From Abyssibius alkaniclasticus (GTDB lineage Bacteria > Pseudomonadota > Alphaproteobacteria > Rhodobacterales > Rhodobacteraceae), in NCBI RefSeq assembly GCF_020447305.1, contig NZ_CP095732.1, forward strand, positions 2,264,501 to 2,328,500: a DNA stretch of 64,000 bases. Reading direction: 5' to 3'. Under the pieces are notes generated by a model. The model did no database searches, had not been told where the DNA came from, and saw nothing but the letters and a program-made list of their open reading frames with translations. Both the position numbers and the translations under genes were made by a program. Numbering within the stretch: position 1 is the first letter of the stretch; every line of letters starts with the position of its first letter. Below are positions 26,900 through 36,315 of the stretch, in pieces.

Positions 26900-27625
26900 A
26901 TGGGCATGGGCGAACAGGGCAAGCTGCCGGCATTTCGAACCCGCGGGCTGACCAAGGTTTACGGCGAGGGCCATTCGGCGGTTCACGCGCTGCGCGGGGT
27001 CGAGCTTGAAATTCCCGGTGGCGAAATTGTCGTGCTGCTTGGCCCGTCGGGCTCGGGCAAGTCGACCCTGCTGAACATCATTGGCGGGCTGGACCGGGGC
27101 AGTGCGGGCACAGCGCATTTTCGCGACCAATGCTTGAGCGATATGAGCGATGCGCAGCTGACGCGCTATCGGCGCGACCATGTCGGCTTTGTCTTTCAGT
27201 TCTACAATCTCATGCCCAGCCTGACCGCGCATGAGAATGTGGAGCTTGTGACCGAAATCGCGCATAACCCGATGGACCCCGACGCGGCGCTGGCGCTGGT
27301 CGGGTTGAAAGAGCGGACCGACCATTTTCCCGCGCAGCTATCGGGGGGCGAGCAGCAGCGCGTGGCGATTGCCCGCGCCATTGCCAAACAGCCCGAAGTG
27401 CTGTTCTGCGACGAGCCGACCGGCGCGCTTGACAGTAAAACCGGACGTGCCGTGCTGAAGGTGCTGGCCGATGTGAATGCCCGGCTTGGCGCAACCGTGC
27501 TGATGGTTACGCATAATGCCGCCACCGCCAAGATGGCCGACAGGGTTATTCATTTCGCCGATGGCAATATCCGCGAGGTGGTGCGCAACGCAAAGCGGCT
27601 CGACCCCGAGGAAATAGCCTGGTGA
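26900..27625 (+). CDS. ABC transporter ATPase (LolD/MacB-type)
   Basis: A 241-aa ATPase of the mechanotransmission-type (MacB/LolD) family. Walker [10 protein letters not shown] is at about residues 49-57, the Q-loop [19 protein letters not shown] at about 96-114, the signature [14 protein letters not shown] at about 147 and Walker [13 protein letters not shown] at about 170. The alternative ATG two codons in (26906) is also plausible. It overlaps the GTG start of the permease (GTGA), so both are co-translated. Confidence 0.9.
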   Translation: MGMGEQGKLPAFRTRGLTKVYGEGHSAVHALRGVELEIPGGEIVVLLGPSGSGKSTLLNIIGGLDRGSAGTAHFRDQCLSDMSDAQLTRYRRDHVGFVFQFYNLMPSLTAHENVELVTEIAHNPMDPDAALALVGLKERTDHFPAQLSGGEQQRVAIARAIAKQPEVLFCDEPTGALDSKTGRAVLKVLADVNARLGATVLMVTHNAATAKMADRVIHFADGNIREVVRNAKRLDPEEIAW

Positions 27626-29985
27626 GCGTGCTGAACCACAAGCTGCTGCGCGATTTGTGGCGCATGAAGGGGCAGGCCACGGCGATTGGCGCGGTCATTG
27701 CCCTGGGCGTGATGATGCTGGTGATGATGAGCGGGCTGACGGTGTCGCTGGTGGAAACGCGCGATACCTATTACCAGCGCTACCGTCTTGCCGATGTGTT
27801 TGCCCCCGTGGCGCGCGCCCCCGACCGGCTGGCGCGGCAACTGGCCGAAATTCCCGGCGTTTCGGCGGTGCAAACCCGCGTGCAGGGCAGGGCGCTGATT
27901 GATCTGCCCGGCCAGGTGCTGCCGGTGCAGGCGCAAGCCGTATCACTGCCCGACCGTGGCCGCCCGGCGCTGAATGATGTGTATCTGACCGCCGGGCGGA
28001 TGCCTGCCGCCGGCCGCCCCGACGAGATTTTGCTGCTGCAAAGCTTTGCCACGGCACATGGCTTGCGCCCCGGTGACAGGTTGCGCGCCACGATGAGCGG
28101 GGCGCGGCGCAGCTTTGATATTGTCGGCCTTGCCCAAAGCCCCGAGTTTTTATACACCACCGCGCCGGGCGAGCTTATTCCCGATGATGCCCGTTTCGGG
28201 GTGATCTGGATGGGCCGCGCCGGGCTGGCCGCCGCCTATGATCTGGGCGGGGCGTTCAACGAGGCGCTGATCGGGCTTGCGCGCGGCACAAGCGATGATG
28301 CGGTGATCGACGCGGTGGACAGGCTGCTGGCGCCCTATGGCGGGGCGGGCGCCTATCCGCTGGCCGACCAGTTCTCCAACCGGTTCGTGTCGGAAGAAAT
28401 TTCGGGGCTGCAAGCCGCCGCTTTGGGTGTGCCGCCCATCTTTCTGGCAGTGGCGGCCTTCCTGCTTTACATCGTGATCAGCCGGATGGTGCAGGCCGAA
28501 CGCGAGCAGATCGGGCTGATGAAGGCCTTTGGCTACAGCAACTTTGAGGTGGGCGGCCATTACTTCAAGCTGATCATGGCAATCGCCGCCGGGGGCGCGC
28601 TGGTGGGCTGCCTTGGTGGCATTGCCAGCGGGCGCGCGCTGATCGGGGTTTATACCGCCTATTTCAAGTTTCCGTTTCTGGTGTTCCAGCTTGATCCGGC
28701 CTCGTTTGCCACGGGCGTTTCGGTGAGCATCCTGTCCGCCTCGGCCGGGGGGGTGCTGGTGCTGCGCAAGGTGTTTGCGCTGACCCCCGCCACAGCCATG
28801 CGCGCGCCCGCGCCGCCGAATTTCAGCCGCTCGGGCAGAATTGGCAAAAGCCTGAACCGGTTTTTAGACCAGCCAAGCCGCATGGTGCTGCGCCGCCTGA
28901 CGCGCCAGCCGGGGCGGATGTTCGGCTCGGTTCTTGGCATTGCGCTTGGCATGGCGCTTTCGGTGGCGATGATCACCATTTATGCAGGGTTTGACCGCAC
29001 GATTGATGTAACCTTCAGCGTGGTGGACCGTTCGGATGTTTCGGTGAGCTTCACGCATCCGGTTAGCGACAAGACCCTGTTCGAGCTGGCCCGCCTGCCG
29101 GGGGTGGAACTGGTGGAGCCGGTGCGCAATGTTGCCGTGGTGCTGCGCAATGGCCGCTTCAGCCACCAGGGCGCGCTGACGGGCCTGCCGCCCGAACCCG
29201 TGCTGAACCGCGCGCTGAACACCGACATGGCACCGATCGAACTGCCGCAAAGCGGGATTGTCCTGTCGGACGTTCTGGCCGCCAAGCTGGGGGTTCAACC
29301 GGGCGATTTGCTGCGCGTCGATGTGCGCGAGGGCCGCCAGCCGCTGCTGGATATTCCGGTAAGCGGCACGGCGCAAACCCTGCTGGGCGCGCCTGCCTAT
29401 ATGGGGCTGGAGGCGCTTGGTCGCGCCCTGGGCGAGGCGGGGCGGATTTCGGGCGCCTATCTGATGATCGATGAAGCCTATGCCGACCGGATTTATTCCG
29501 CGCTGCAAAACATGCCAACCGTGGCGGGGGTCAGCGTAAAGGCCCAGGCCCGCGATGCGTTTGTGGCGCTGATGAACCAGGGAGCCGGGGCCATTCGCTA
29601 TGTGATGGGGGCGATTGCCTTCATCATTACCTTTGGCATTGTCTATAACGCGGCGCGCATTGCGCTGGCCGAACGCGCGCGCGACCTTGCCAGCCTGCGG
29701 GTCATCGGCTTTACCAAAGCCGAGGCGGGCTTTGTGCTGCTGGGCGAACTGGCGGTGGTCACGCTGCTGGCGCTACCGCTTGGCGCGCTGCTGGGCTATT
29801 ATATGTCCTTTGGCATTGCCAGGGGGTTTTCGACCGACCTTTACCAGATTCCGGCCGTGTTCGACCCGGCAAGCTATGGGCAGGCCATGCTTGTCGTGCT
29901 GGGGGCATCGTTGTTTTCGGGCGGGCTGGTCAAGCGCGACCTTGATCGGGCCGACCTGATCGAGGCGTTGAAAACAAGGGAGTAA
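27622..29985 (+). CDS. ABC transporter permease with two FtsX domains (MacB-like)
   Basis: A 787-aa inner-membrane protein from a GTG at 27622 overlapping the ATPase stop. It is a duplicated FtsX architecture: N-terminal TM (about 20-40) and periplasmic domain, three helices around 270-390, then a second TM near 435-460, a second periplasmic domain and three more helices at about 670-775. This layout moves substrates from the periplasm outwards or remodels envelope lipids/lipoproteins rather than importing across the inner membrane. The substrate is unknown. Confidence 0.87.
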   Translation: MSVLNHKLLRDLWRMKGQATAIGAVIALGVMMLVMMSGLTVSLVETRDTYYQRYRLADVFAPVARAPDRLARQLAEIPGVSAVQTRVQGRALIDLPGQVLPVQAQAVSLPDRGRPALNDVYLTAGRMPAAGRPDEILLLQSFATAHGLRPGDRLRATMSGARRSFDIVGLAQSPEFLYTTAPGELIPDDARFGVIWMGRAGLAAAYDLGGAFNEALIGLARGTSDDAVIDAVDRLLAPYGGAGAYPLADQFSNRFVSEEISGLQAAALGVPPIFLAVAAFLLYIVISRMVQAEREQIGLMKAFGYSNFEVGGHYFKLIMAIAAGGALVGCLGGIASGRALIGVYTAYFKFPFLVFQLDPASFATGVSVSILSASAGGVLVLRKVFALTPATAMRAPAPPNFSRSGRIGKSLNRFLDQPSRMVLRRLTRQPGRMFGSVLGIALGMALSVAMITIYAGFDRTIDVTFSVVDRSDVSVSFTHPVSDKTLFELARLPGVELVEPVRNVAVVLRNGRFSHQGALTGLPPEPVLNRALNTDMAPIELPQSGIVLSDVLAAKLGVQPGDLLRVDVREGRQPLLDIPVSGTAQTLLGAPAYMGLEALGRALGEAGRISGAYLMIDEAYADRIYSALQNMPTVAGVSVKAQARDAFVALMNQGAGAIRYVMGAIAFIITFGIVYNAARIALAERARDLASLRVIGFTKAEAGFVLLGELAVVTLLALPLGALLGYYMSFGIARGFSTDLYQIPAVFDPASYGQAMLVVLGASLFSGGLVKRDLDRADLIEALKTRE

Positions 29986-29990
29986 CGGTT

Positions 29991-31226
29991 ATGGCCAAGG
30001 CACGCAAACGCTCGCGCTTTCTGGCGACATTGCTGGCGGTGCTGTTGCTGGGCGGCGCGCTGACAGCCGCCTTTTGGCCCAAGCCGGTTCTGGTGGATAC
30101 CGGCACGGTCAGCCGTGGGCCGATGATGGTGACAATCGACGAGGAGGGGCGCACACGCGTGGCGGAGTCCTACATCGTCTCCACCCCCGTGGCCGGGCGC
30201 TTGCAGCGGGTTGAGGTAGAGCCGGGCGCGCCGGTGGTCAGGGGGGTAACCGTGGTGGCAACCATGCTGCCCACCAACCCCGCGGCGCTGGATTTTCGCA
30301 CCCGCGAACAGGCGCTGGCCGCCGTGCAGGCCGCCGAAGCCTCGCTGCGCGTGGCGCGGGCCGATCTGAATGCCGCGCTTGCCAACCGCGACCTGGCCGA
30401 AACCGAGCTTGCGCGCGCGCGCCAGTTGAACGCCGCGCAGATTGAAAGCGAAGCCGCGTTTGAGCGTGTGCGCCAAAGCGCGCGCATTGCCGCGGCGAAT
30501 GTCGAAACTGCCGAGGCGGCGATTTCCCTGCGCGAGGCGGATCTGGCCAATGCCCGCGCGCAGTTGATCGGCTTTGAGGACCGGGGTGCCGTGGCCACGC
30601 CCGGCACCGACAACAGCGAGGTAATACCGCTTTATGCCCCCGCCGATGGCCGCATTCTGCGCATCATCCAGCAAAGCGAAACCACCTTGCCCGCCGGTGC
30701 GCCAGTGATGGAAATTGGCGATGTCGAGGGCGCGCTGGAAGTGGTTGTCGAGCTGATTTCCACGGACGCCGTGCAGGTGGCAATCGGCGATCGGGTGATC
30801 ATCGAGGATTGGGGCGGGAATGCGAACCTGCAAGGCGAGGTGCGCCGCATCGACCCGTTCGCCATAACCAAATATTCCGCCCTTGGGGTAGAGGAACAGC
30901 GCGTGCCCGTGACCGTGGCGCTGATCGGCCCCGCCGATGCCCGCCGCGCGCTTGGCCACGGCTTCAGGGTCGGCGCGCGGATCGTGATCTGGCAGGATGA
31001 AAACGCGCTGCGCGTGCCGTCAAGCGCGCTGTTTCGCAGCGGCCAATCCTGGGCGGTGTTTGTGGTCAAGGACGGTGTGGCCGAGCTGCGCCAGATTGAT
31101 ATTGGCCGCAATAACGGCATTATGGCAGAGCTGCGCAGCGGGCTGAACGCAGACGAAGCAGTGGTGCTATACCCCTCCACCGCCATAGCCGACGGCACCA
31201 GGGTCGCACCACGCGTGGTGAATTAG
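29991..31226 (+). CDS. HlyD/MacA-type periplasmic adaptor protein
   Basis: A 411-aa membrane-fusion protein with an AAGGGAG ribosome site and an ATG 5 nt after the permease stop. N-terminal anchor FLATLLAVLLLGGALTAAFW, then a barrel-sandwich (lipoyl-like) half, a long alpha-helical hairpin rich in Ala/Arg/Glu (about residues 105-190), the second barrel half (VIPLYAPADGRILRI) and a beta-barrel. It completes a MacA-MacB-like efflux set with the two genes upstream; no outer-membrane channel gene is adjacent. Confidence 0.88.
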   Translation: MAKARKRSRFLATLLAVLLLGGALTAAFWPKPVLVDTGTVSRGPMMVTIDEEGRTRVAESYIVSTPVAGRLQRVEVEPGAPVVRGVTVVATMLPTNPAALDFRTREQALAAVQAAEASLRVARADLNAALANRDLAETELARARQLNAAQIESEAAFERVRQSARIAAANVETAEAAISLREADLANARAQLIGFEDRGAVATPGTDNSEVIPLYAPADGRILRIIQQSETTLPAGAPVMEIGDVEGALEVVVELISTDAVQVAIGDRVIIEDWGGNANLQGEVRRIDPFAITKYSALGVEEQRVPVTVALIGPADARRALGHGFRVGARIVIWQDENALRVPSSALFRSGQSWAVFVVKDGVAELRQIDIGRNNGIMAELRSGLNADEAVVLYPSTAIADGTRVAPRVVN

Positions 31227-31695
31227 CGACCGGGGCGCTTCTGGCAGCAACCCAATGATGGCCGCGTGGCTGTGCCATGTGGCAGCGGCTGCATTCGTGC
31301 GCATGGGCCTGGGGAGTTGGGGAAACGCCGGGGTAGCCGGGAAGGTGCTTCTGCGACGTGACCCGGAGACAGCGCCAGATGCTGTTTCACCAAGCCGGGG
31401 CCCTCTGCGGGCCGGGCATGGGCGGCGGCGTTGCTGCGCGTTCGGCCAGGTCGGGTGAAATGTGGCAGGGCGGGGCGACGTTCTGGACGCCAGAGCGAGT
31501 TGTGCGTTGCGGGGATGCATCGTTGCAACGTCATGGCTTCAGGAATGCCTTGCGGAGAATGACATGCACCCGATATTATTTTACCGGAAATCGCTTGGCT
31601 TTGGCTGGCGGCATTGAACATGCGCCGCCAGCCGGCCCGGCCAGGATGAGACTGCGCTGACAATCTTTGGTGCGGCTGCGCGCATTTGCCCTTGG
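31227..31695. other. 469-nt gap without a recognisable gene
   Basis: Between the adaptor gene and the merR-type gene. Frames are open in several phases but have no ribosome sites, no domain I recognise and skewed Arg/Pro/Gly composition. It marks the left border of the metal island and could be a decayed sequence. Confidence 0.5.
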
Positions 31696-32127
31696 TCAGG
31701 CGTGTTCGGGGTGGCGGTGGTCGGTTGCGCAGAGCGAATGGTCGCCCAGCACCTCGATCACCCGGCAATCGCTGATGCAGCCGCCTTCGCATTGCACGAC
31801 CATACGCGCCAGTTCGGCCTTGAGCGCCAGAAGCCGCGCAAGCCGGTTTTCCACCTCGGCCAATTGCGCCTTGGCGATGGCATCGGCGGCAGCACAGGAC
31901 TGGTCGGGATTGTCCGACAGGCTGAGCAGGTCGCGGATTGCTTCCAGCGAAAAGCCAAGATCGCGCGCATGGCGGATAAAGGTCAGCCGGTCCAGCGCCT
32001 TGCGGGTATAAAGCCGCTGGTTGCCGGCACTGCGCTCGGCCTCGGGCAAAATGCCGATCTGCTCGTAATAGCGGATTGTCGGCACCTTGACCCCGGTTTT
32101 CGCCCCCAGTTTTCCGATCGTCAGCAT
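31696..32127 (-). CDS. MerR family regulator of Zn/Cd/Pb type (CadR/PbrR/ZntR-like)
   Basis: A 143-aa metal-sensing activator. The winged helix-turn-helix is at residues 1-70 (MLTIGKLGAKTGVKVPTIRYYEQIGIL), followed by the dimerisation helix and a metal site formed by C78 of the partner plus C113, C117 and C121. The Cys at 78 and the Cys cluster near 113-121 match CadR/PbrR/ZntR rather than CueR, which has only two Cys. A His-rich tail (DHRHPEHA) is like that of CadR. Divergent from the P1B-ATPase, with a MerR-type dyad between them. Confidence 0.87.
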   Translation of the reverse strand: MLTIGKLGAKTGVKVPTIRYYEQIGILPEAERSAGNQRLYTRKALDRLTFIRHARDLGFSLEAIRDLLSLSDNPDQSCAAADAIAKAQLAEVENRLARLLALKAELARMVVQCEGGCISDCRVIEVLGDHSLCATDHRHPEHA

Positions 32128-32137
32128 AAATTACCCC

Positions 32138-32168
32138 TTGAAGCTCTAGTTGCTAGAGACATTACATA
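32138..32168 (+). promoter_or_regulatory. MerR-type promoter/operator of the P1B-ATPase gene
   Basis: TTGAAG (32138-32143) and TACATA (32163-32168) are separated by 19 bp, the over-long spacer typical of MerR-activated promoters. The dyad CTCTAG-TTG-CTAGAG lies centrally in the spacer. It faces the ATPase gene, whose ATG is 42 nt downstream. Confidence 0.85.
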
Positions 32169-32209
32169 GCTGATTCGATGAAGGCAATTCCCAAAATTTG
32201 AGGACCGTG

Positions 32210-34504
32210 ATGACTACTCCCAAGAATGAAGCGACCTGCGACTGGACAGTTTCGGGTATGGATTGTGGATCTTGTGCGACAAAGGTCAGAAACGCGGTCG
32301 GGCGGCTGCCCGGTGTAAGCAATGTTGAAATCGGCCTGATGTCGGAGCGGCTGCGGCTGACGCTGGATGAGGCAAAGACCGGACGCGACAAGATCGAGAA
32401 AATCGTCAAGTCGCTGGGCTATGGCATTGAGGCCCGTGCGAGCGGCGCGCAAAAAGATGCCGCCGAGCCTGCCGATGCCGCGAAGGAGTGTCATGACCAC
32501 GACCACGACCACGACCATGACCATGACCACGACCATGCGGGCCACGATCACGGCAAGGACAGCAAAGCGCCGCGCCGTGCGGATTCCGGCCACGGCAGCC
32601 CCGGCCATGTGCATGACGACCCGGCAGACCGGGGCAAACGCTGGTTTCAAACCGGCAAGGGCAAGCTGGTAATATTTACCGCGGTCCTGCTTGGACTGGC
32701 CTGGATGGTTGAATTCGTCACCCCGGCGCTTGGGTCCTGGCCGTTCATTGCTGCCTGTATTATTGGTGTTGCGCCGGTTGCCAAACGTGCCTTTGTGGCG
32801 CTGCGGCTTGGTCAGCCCTTTACAATTGAAAGCCTGATGACGGTTGCCGCCATCGGCGCGCTGTTCATTGACGCTGCCGAAGAAGCCGCGCTGGTGGTAT
32901 TTCTGTTCGCGGTTGGCGAAGTGCTGGAAGGTGTTGCCGCGGGCAAGGCGCGTGACGGCATTCGCGCCCTGGCCAATCTTGTGCCAAAAACCGCGCAGCT
33001 TGAAGTTGACGGTGTGGTGCGTGAGGTTCCGGCCGCCAGCCTTGAAGTGGGGCAAACCGTGCTGGTGCGCCCGGGCGACCGGGTGCCCGCCGATGGCGAA
33101 ATTTCCGAAGGCACATCGGGTGTGGATGACAGCCCTGTTACCGGCGAAAGCGTGCCCGTGACCAAAGGTCCGGGCGATACGGTTTTTGCAGGCTCGATCA
33201 ACACCGAGGCGGTGTTGCGCGTGACCGTGACCAAAACCGCCGAAGACAACACGATCGCCCGTATCATTCGCCTGGTTGAGGATGCCGAGGAGGCCCGCGC
33301 GCCGACCGAACGCTTTATCGACCGGTTCAGCCGCTGGTATATGCCCGCCATCGTTGTTGTTGCCGCACTGGTTGTGCTGGTGCCGCCGCTTGGCTTTGCC
33401 CAACCCTGGGATACATGGGTTTACCGTGGTCTGGCGCTGCTGCTGATCGGCTGCCCCTGTGCGCTGGTCATTTCGGTTCCGGCGTCTATCGCCTCGGCGC
33501 TGTCTTCCGGCGCGCGGCGCGGGCTGCTGATGAAGGGCGGGGCGGTGATTGAAGCCGCGGCCAGTGTGAAGCAGGTGGCCTTTGACAAGACCGGCACGCT
33601 GACGCATGGGCGCCCGGCGGTGACAGATATCATTACCTTTGGCGATACAAGCGAAGCCGAGCTTTTGGGTGTTGCTGCCGGTGTGGAAGCCGGATCGAGC
33701 CACCCGCTTGCAATGGCCATTCTGAACAAGGCCGAAGATGCGGGCGTGGCCGTGCTGCCCTCCAAAGGTGCGAAAGCACTGGTTGGCAAGGGTGTCGTTG
33801 CCGAAGTGGCGGGGGCGTCGGCCTGGGTCGCCTCGCCGCGTTATGCCCTGGAAAACGGTGGGCTCGATGACAAGGGCGTAACCCAGGCCGCTGCGTTTGA
33901 AACCGAAGGCAAGACCGCGGTTGCGGTTTACCGCGAGAACAAGCCGCTTGGGCTGATCGCCATGCGCGACGAACCACGCGCTGATGCCCGCGATGCGGTT
34001 GCGCAGCTCAAGAAACTTGGGGTGACGGCGGTTATTCTGACCGGTGACAACGCGCGCACGGCCGCGGCAATTGCCGGCGGGCTGGGCATGGAGTTTCGGG
34101 CCGACATGATGCCCGAAGACAAGCTCAACGCCATCAAGGATATGAGCGAGCATGGCGGCGTCATGATGATCGGCGACGGGATCAACGATGCCCCCGCCCT
34201 GAAACAGGCCAGCGTTGGCGTGGCAATGGGCTCGGGCACCGATGTGGCGCTTGAAACCGCCGATGCAGCGATTTTGCGCGACAAGGTGACCGATATTGCC
34301 GCAACCGTGCGGCTGGCGCGCGGTGCAATGGTCAATATCCGCCAGAACGTGACCATTGCGCTGGGGCTGAAGGCGGTGTTCCTTGTCACCTCGGTGCTGG
34401 GTCTGACGGGGCTTTGGCTGGCCATTCTGGCCGATACCGGGGCGACCGTGCTGGTCACGCTGAACGCGCTGCGCCTGCTGCGCTTCAACCCTGAACGCGA
34501 ATGA
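32210..34504 (+). CDS. zntA: Zn2+/Cd2+/Pb2+-exporting P1B-type ATPase
   Basis: A 764-aa heavy-metal P-type ATPase. The ATG at 32210, preceded by TGAGGA, was preferred to a TTG at 32198. N-terminal HMA domain with C19-x2-C22 in GMDCGSC; a His/Asp stretch of about 30 residues (around 90-120) as an extra metal buffer; the CPC motif at 415-417 in the transport helix; phosphorylated D459 in DKTGTLTHG; and GDGINDAPAL hinge. CPC plus a DKTGTLTHG without the copper-type YN/MxxSS helix signatures points to P1B-2 (Zn/Cd/Pb). It is divergent from the MerR gene and followed by a terminator. Confidence 0.94.
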   Translation: MTTPKNEATCDWTVSGMDCGSCATKVRNAVGRLPGVSNVEIGLMSERLRLTLDEAKTGRDKIEKIVKSLGYGIEARASGAQKDAAEPADAAKECHDHDHDHDHDHDHDHAGHDHGKDSKAPRRADSGHGSPGHVHDDPADRGKRWFQTGKGKLVIFTAVLLGLAWMVEFVTPALGSWPFIAACIIGVAPVAKRAFVALRLGQPFTIESLMTVAAIGALFIDAAEEAALVVFLFAVGEVLEGVAAGKARDGIRALANLVPKTAQLEVDGVVREVPAASLEVGQTVLVRPGDRVPADGEISEGTSGVDDSPVTGESVPVTKGPGDTVFAGSINTEAVLRVTVTKTAEDNTIARIIRLVEDAEEARAPTERFIDRFSRWYMPAIVVVAALVVLVPPLGFAQPWDTWVYRGLALLLIGCPCALVISVPASIASALSSGARRGLLMKGGAVIEAAASVKQVAFDKTGTLTHGRPAVTDIITFGDTSEAELLGVAAGVEAGSSHPLAMAILNKAEDAGVAVLPSKGAKALVGKGVVAEVAGASAWVASPRYALENGGLDDKGVTQAAAFETEGKTAVAVYRENKPLGLIAMRDEPRADARDAVAQLKKLGVTAVILTGDNARTAAAIAGGLGMEFRADMMPEDKLNAIKDMSEHGGVMMIGDGINDAPALKQASVGVAMGSGTDVALETADAAILRDKVTDIAATVRLARGAMVNIRQNVTIALGLKAVFLVTSVLGLTGLWLAILADTGATVLVTLNALRLLRFNPERE

Positions 34505-34518
34505 TGCCATGCCAACAA

Positions 34519-34555
34519 AACCGGGCTCTCGCTGTGGCGGGGGCTCGGTTTTTTT
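34519..34555 (+). terminator. Terminator of the P1B-ATPase gene
   Basis: A 14-bp stem (34519-34532 with 34537-34550, three G-T pairs), 4-nt loop and a seven-T run. Confidence 0.85.
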
Positions 34556-34580
34556 GCCCGGACCACAAGACATTTAGGAC

Positions 34581-35201
34581 ATGAGCGTGATCAGTTTGTT
34601 TGGGTGGGCCGCGCTTGGCCTTTTGCTGGCCTATCTTGCGCTGTTCTTTTGGGGCACGATGCGGACAGCCCGGCTTGCGGGGCGGAAGGTTTGGCTGTTT
34701 GGTCAGGCCAAAGGGCGCGACCGTTGGGCGGCATTGGGGTTTCGCGCCGCATTTGCCATAGCATATTTTGGTCCGCTCGTGTGGCTAAGCCTGCCCACCC
34801 TGCGCGGGGCAGACCCGCTTTGGGCCTTGTTCCGCCTGCCTGCCTTCGGCCTTGTGCTTTCATTCAGCGGGGCGCTGGTTGCGCTGGTGGCGCAATTCTC
34901 AATGGGTGCGTCCTGGCGGGTTGGCATATCGGCGGGCGAAACCGGCCGCCTTGTTTCGACCGGCATTTTCAGGTTCAGTCGCAACCCGACCTTTGTCGGG
35001 CAGTTCCTGCTGCTTGCCGGGGTTTTTCTGGCCGTGCCGGCCCTGCCAACGCTTCTGGCGGCAGGCCTGTTCATGTGGTCGGCCTATGCGCAAGTCAGCT
35101 CGGAAGAAGCTGAGTTGCGCAAAAGCCTTGGGCCGGAATATGACGCCTATGCCGCCCGCGTGCCCCGGTGGCTGGGGGTTGTGCGCAACAGGGCACGTTA
35201 A
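34581..35201 (+). CDS. Isoprenylcysteine methyltransferase / PEMT-family membrane protein
   Basis: A 206-aa membrane protein of the ICMT/phospholipid-methyltransferase fold. Four to five hydrophobic helices, then the SAM-binding signature GRLVSTGIFRFSRNPTFVGQFLLLAG (about 122-147) and EAELRKSLGPEYDAYAARVPRWL at the C-terminus, the family's EE..L...FG..Y..Y...V.R. Members are often found beside heavy-metal exporters; the methyl acceptor in bacteria is mostly unknown. It is convergent with the first cytochrome gene, 14 nt apart. Confidence 0.82.
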   Translation: MSVISLFGWAALGLLLAYLALFFWGTMRTARLAGRKVWLFGQAKGRDRWAALGFRAAFAIAYFGPLVWLSLPTLRGADPLWALFRLPAFGLVLSFSGALVALVAQFSMGASWRVGISAGETGRLVSTGIFRFSRNPTFVGQFLLLAGVFLAVPALPTLLAAGLFMWSAYAQVSSEEAELRKSLGPEYDAYAARVPRWLGVVRNRAR

Positions 35202-35215
35202 GGCGCGGCTGCGCC

Positions 35216-35692
35216 TTATCTGCCCGGATCGCTGGCCGTGATTTCGGCCTGAATGGTGCGTTGCTGTTCGGGCCATGTGCTTTTGATATAGGCAAGAACG
35301 GCCACGATCTCATCATCGGTGAGTATGCCCTCAAAGGCGGGCATGTCGCTTTCATAGCCCGGCACCACCGCGCCAACCCCGCCCCTGGTGGTTAGAAAAA
35401 GGGCGCGGTCGGAATGGTGCCATGTATGGCCGGAAACGTCATGCGGAGGCGCGGGCATCCGGCCGGTGTCCAGGCGGCGGCGCCAATCGGGCTGGCCTTC
35501 AAGATTTACCCCATGACAGCTTGCACAGTTTTCCGCATAAAGCTGCTGGCCGATCTGGACGGCGCCATCAGGCACCGGCGCGCCCAGAAAGAACAGCCCT
35601 TCGAGCGGCGTATCACTTGGCCCGGATTGCGCCTGCGCGCCCGCGCCAATGGCGCTAAGCCCCGCAATTGCAAAGAGGGTGGCAGGTTTCAT
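35216..35692 (-). CDS. c-type cytochrome A of the metal island
   Basis: A 158-aa exported monohaem cytochrome. Signal peptide at residues 1-22, haem motif CASCH at 56-60 and likely axial Met117 in SDMPAF. A characteristic insertion SGHTWHHSD (about 87-95) follows the haem motif. It is a clear paralogue of the cytochrome at 43986-44429, with shared [13 protein letters not shown] and IKSTW segments. The start overlaps the small upstream gene by 4 nt (ATGA). Likely accepts or relays electrons in the periplasm for the multicopper-oxidase locus. Confidence 0.88.
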   Translation of the reverse strand: MKPATLFAIAGLSAIGAGAQAQSGPSDTPLEGLFFLGAPVPDGAVQIGQQLYAENCASCHGVNLEGQPDWRRRLDTGRMPAPPHDVSGHTWHHSDRALFLTTRGGVGAVVPGYESDMPAFEGILTDDEIVAVLAYIKSTWPEQQRTIQAEITASDPGR

Positions 35693-35829
35693 GGCGTTCT
35701 CCAGATATATTTCACCAATTCGACAATACCAAGCACAAGCGCGGCGACTGTCAGCAGATAGATCAGGCCGCCGCCCAGCATCATGGCCCCCATCATCGGG
35801 CCATCCATCGTTCCCATGTAATCATTCAT
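35689..35829 (-). CDS. Small Met-rich membrane protein
   Basis: A 46-aa single-pass protein: a Met-rich N-terminus (eight Met in the first 18 residues, including PMMGAMM) and one hydrophobic helix [18 protein letters not shown], ending KYIWRTP. It starts 8 nt inside the end of the DUF411 gene and overlaps the cytochrome start by 4 nt, so it is embedded in a coupled operon and unlikely to be a chance frame. The Met cluster suggests a copper(I) site. Not a family I can name. Confidence 0.7.
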   Translation of the reverse strand: MNDYMGTMDGPMMGAMMLGGGLIYLLTVAALVLGIVELVKYIWRTP

Positions 35830-36304
35830 CGGAATAGACCGAAATGCCGTCGGGACCAAAGGCATAGGTGCGCAATGTGCCGGATTTTGCCGCCGCCATG
35901 CCGGGCGCGTTCGAGGGCATACCGGGCAATGTGATGCCGGTAATCGCCGGGCGGCTGGCCAGAAGCCGGTAGATGATTTCGGCCGGAACAAGCCCGCTGA
36001 CATAATAGCCGCCAATCTCGGAAAGGTGGCAGCCAATGCCCTGCTGCGGCACGCCAACATCAACCGAACGCTTGGCAAAGTCGCGGTCATCGACCAGGGT
36101 TACGGTAAATCCGTTCTGTTCAAGATAGCGGCCATAGGCATCGCAGCAGCCGCAACCCGGATCGCGCCAGATCGTGATAAGCTTTTCGGAAGCCGCCGGC
36201 TCGGGCGCGGCCTCGTTTGCGCTTTGCGCCCAGGAAAATGCGGGCAGTGATAGTGTTGCGACCATGCCGCTGCCCAAAAGGCCAAGTGCTGTTCGTCTAT
36301 GCAT
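35822..36304 (-). CDS. DUF411 metal-binding protein
   Basis: A 160-aa exported protein of the DUF411 family, common in copper/metal resistance loci. The ATG at 36304 gives a Tat/Sec-like signal peptide (MHRRTALGLLGSGMVATL). The CGCC motif (C51, C53, C54) in DPGCGCCDAYGRYL, GIGCHLSEIGGYYVSGLVPAE and a conserved ITLPGMPSNAPGM (here with three Met) define the family; these Cys and Met residues probably bind copper. It overlaps the small Met-rich gene and is 11 nt from the next gene upstream. Confidence 0.87.
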   Translation of the reverse strand: MHRRTALGLLGSGMVATLSLPAFSWAQSANEAAPEPAASEKLITIWRDPGCGCCDAYGRYLEQNGFTVTLVDDRDFAKRSVDVGVPQQGIGCHLSEIGGYYVSGLVPAEIIYRLLASRPAITGITLPGMPSNAPGMAAAKSGTLRTYAFGPDGISVYSDE

Positions 36305-36315
36305 TGTCTTCTCCT

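Noticed and set aside
32485-32580. Short GACCAC/GACCAT repeats that could suggest a CRISPR-like or tandem array
   Set aside because: They encode an in-frame His-Asp stretch of the ATPase and have no spacers.
32162-34573. 803-codon open frame antisense to the P1B-ATPase gene
   Set aside because: The plus strand encodes a complete metal ATPase with all motifs; the antisense frame is a by-product of GC-rich codon use and its product has no domain features.
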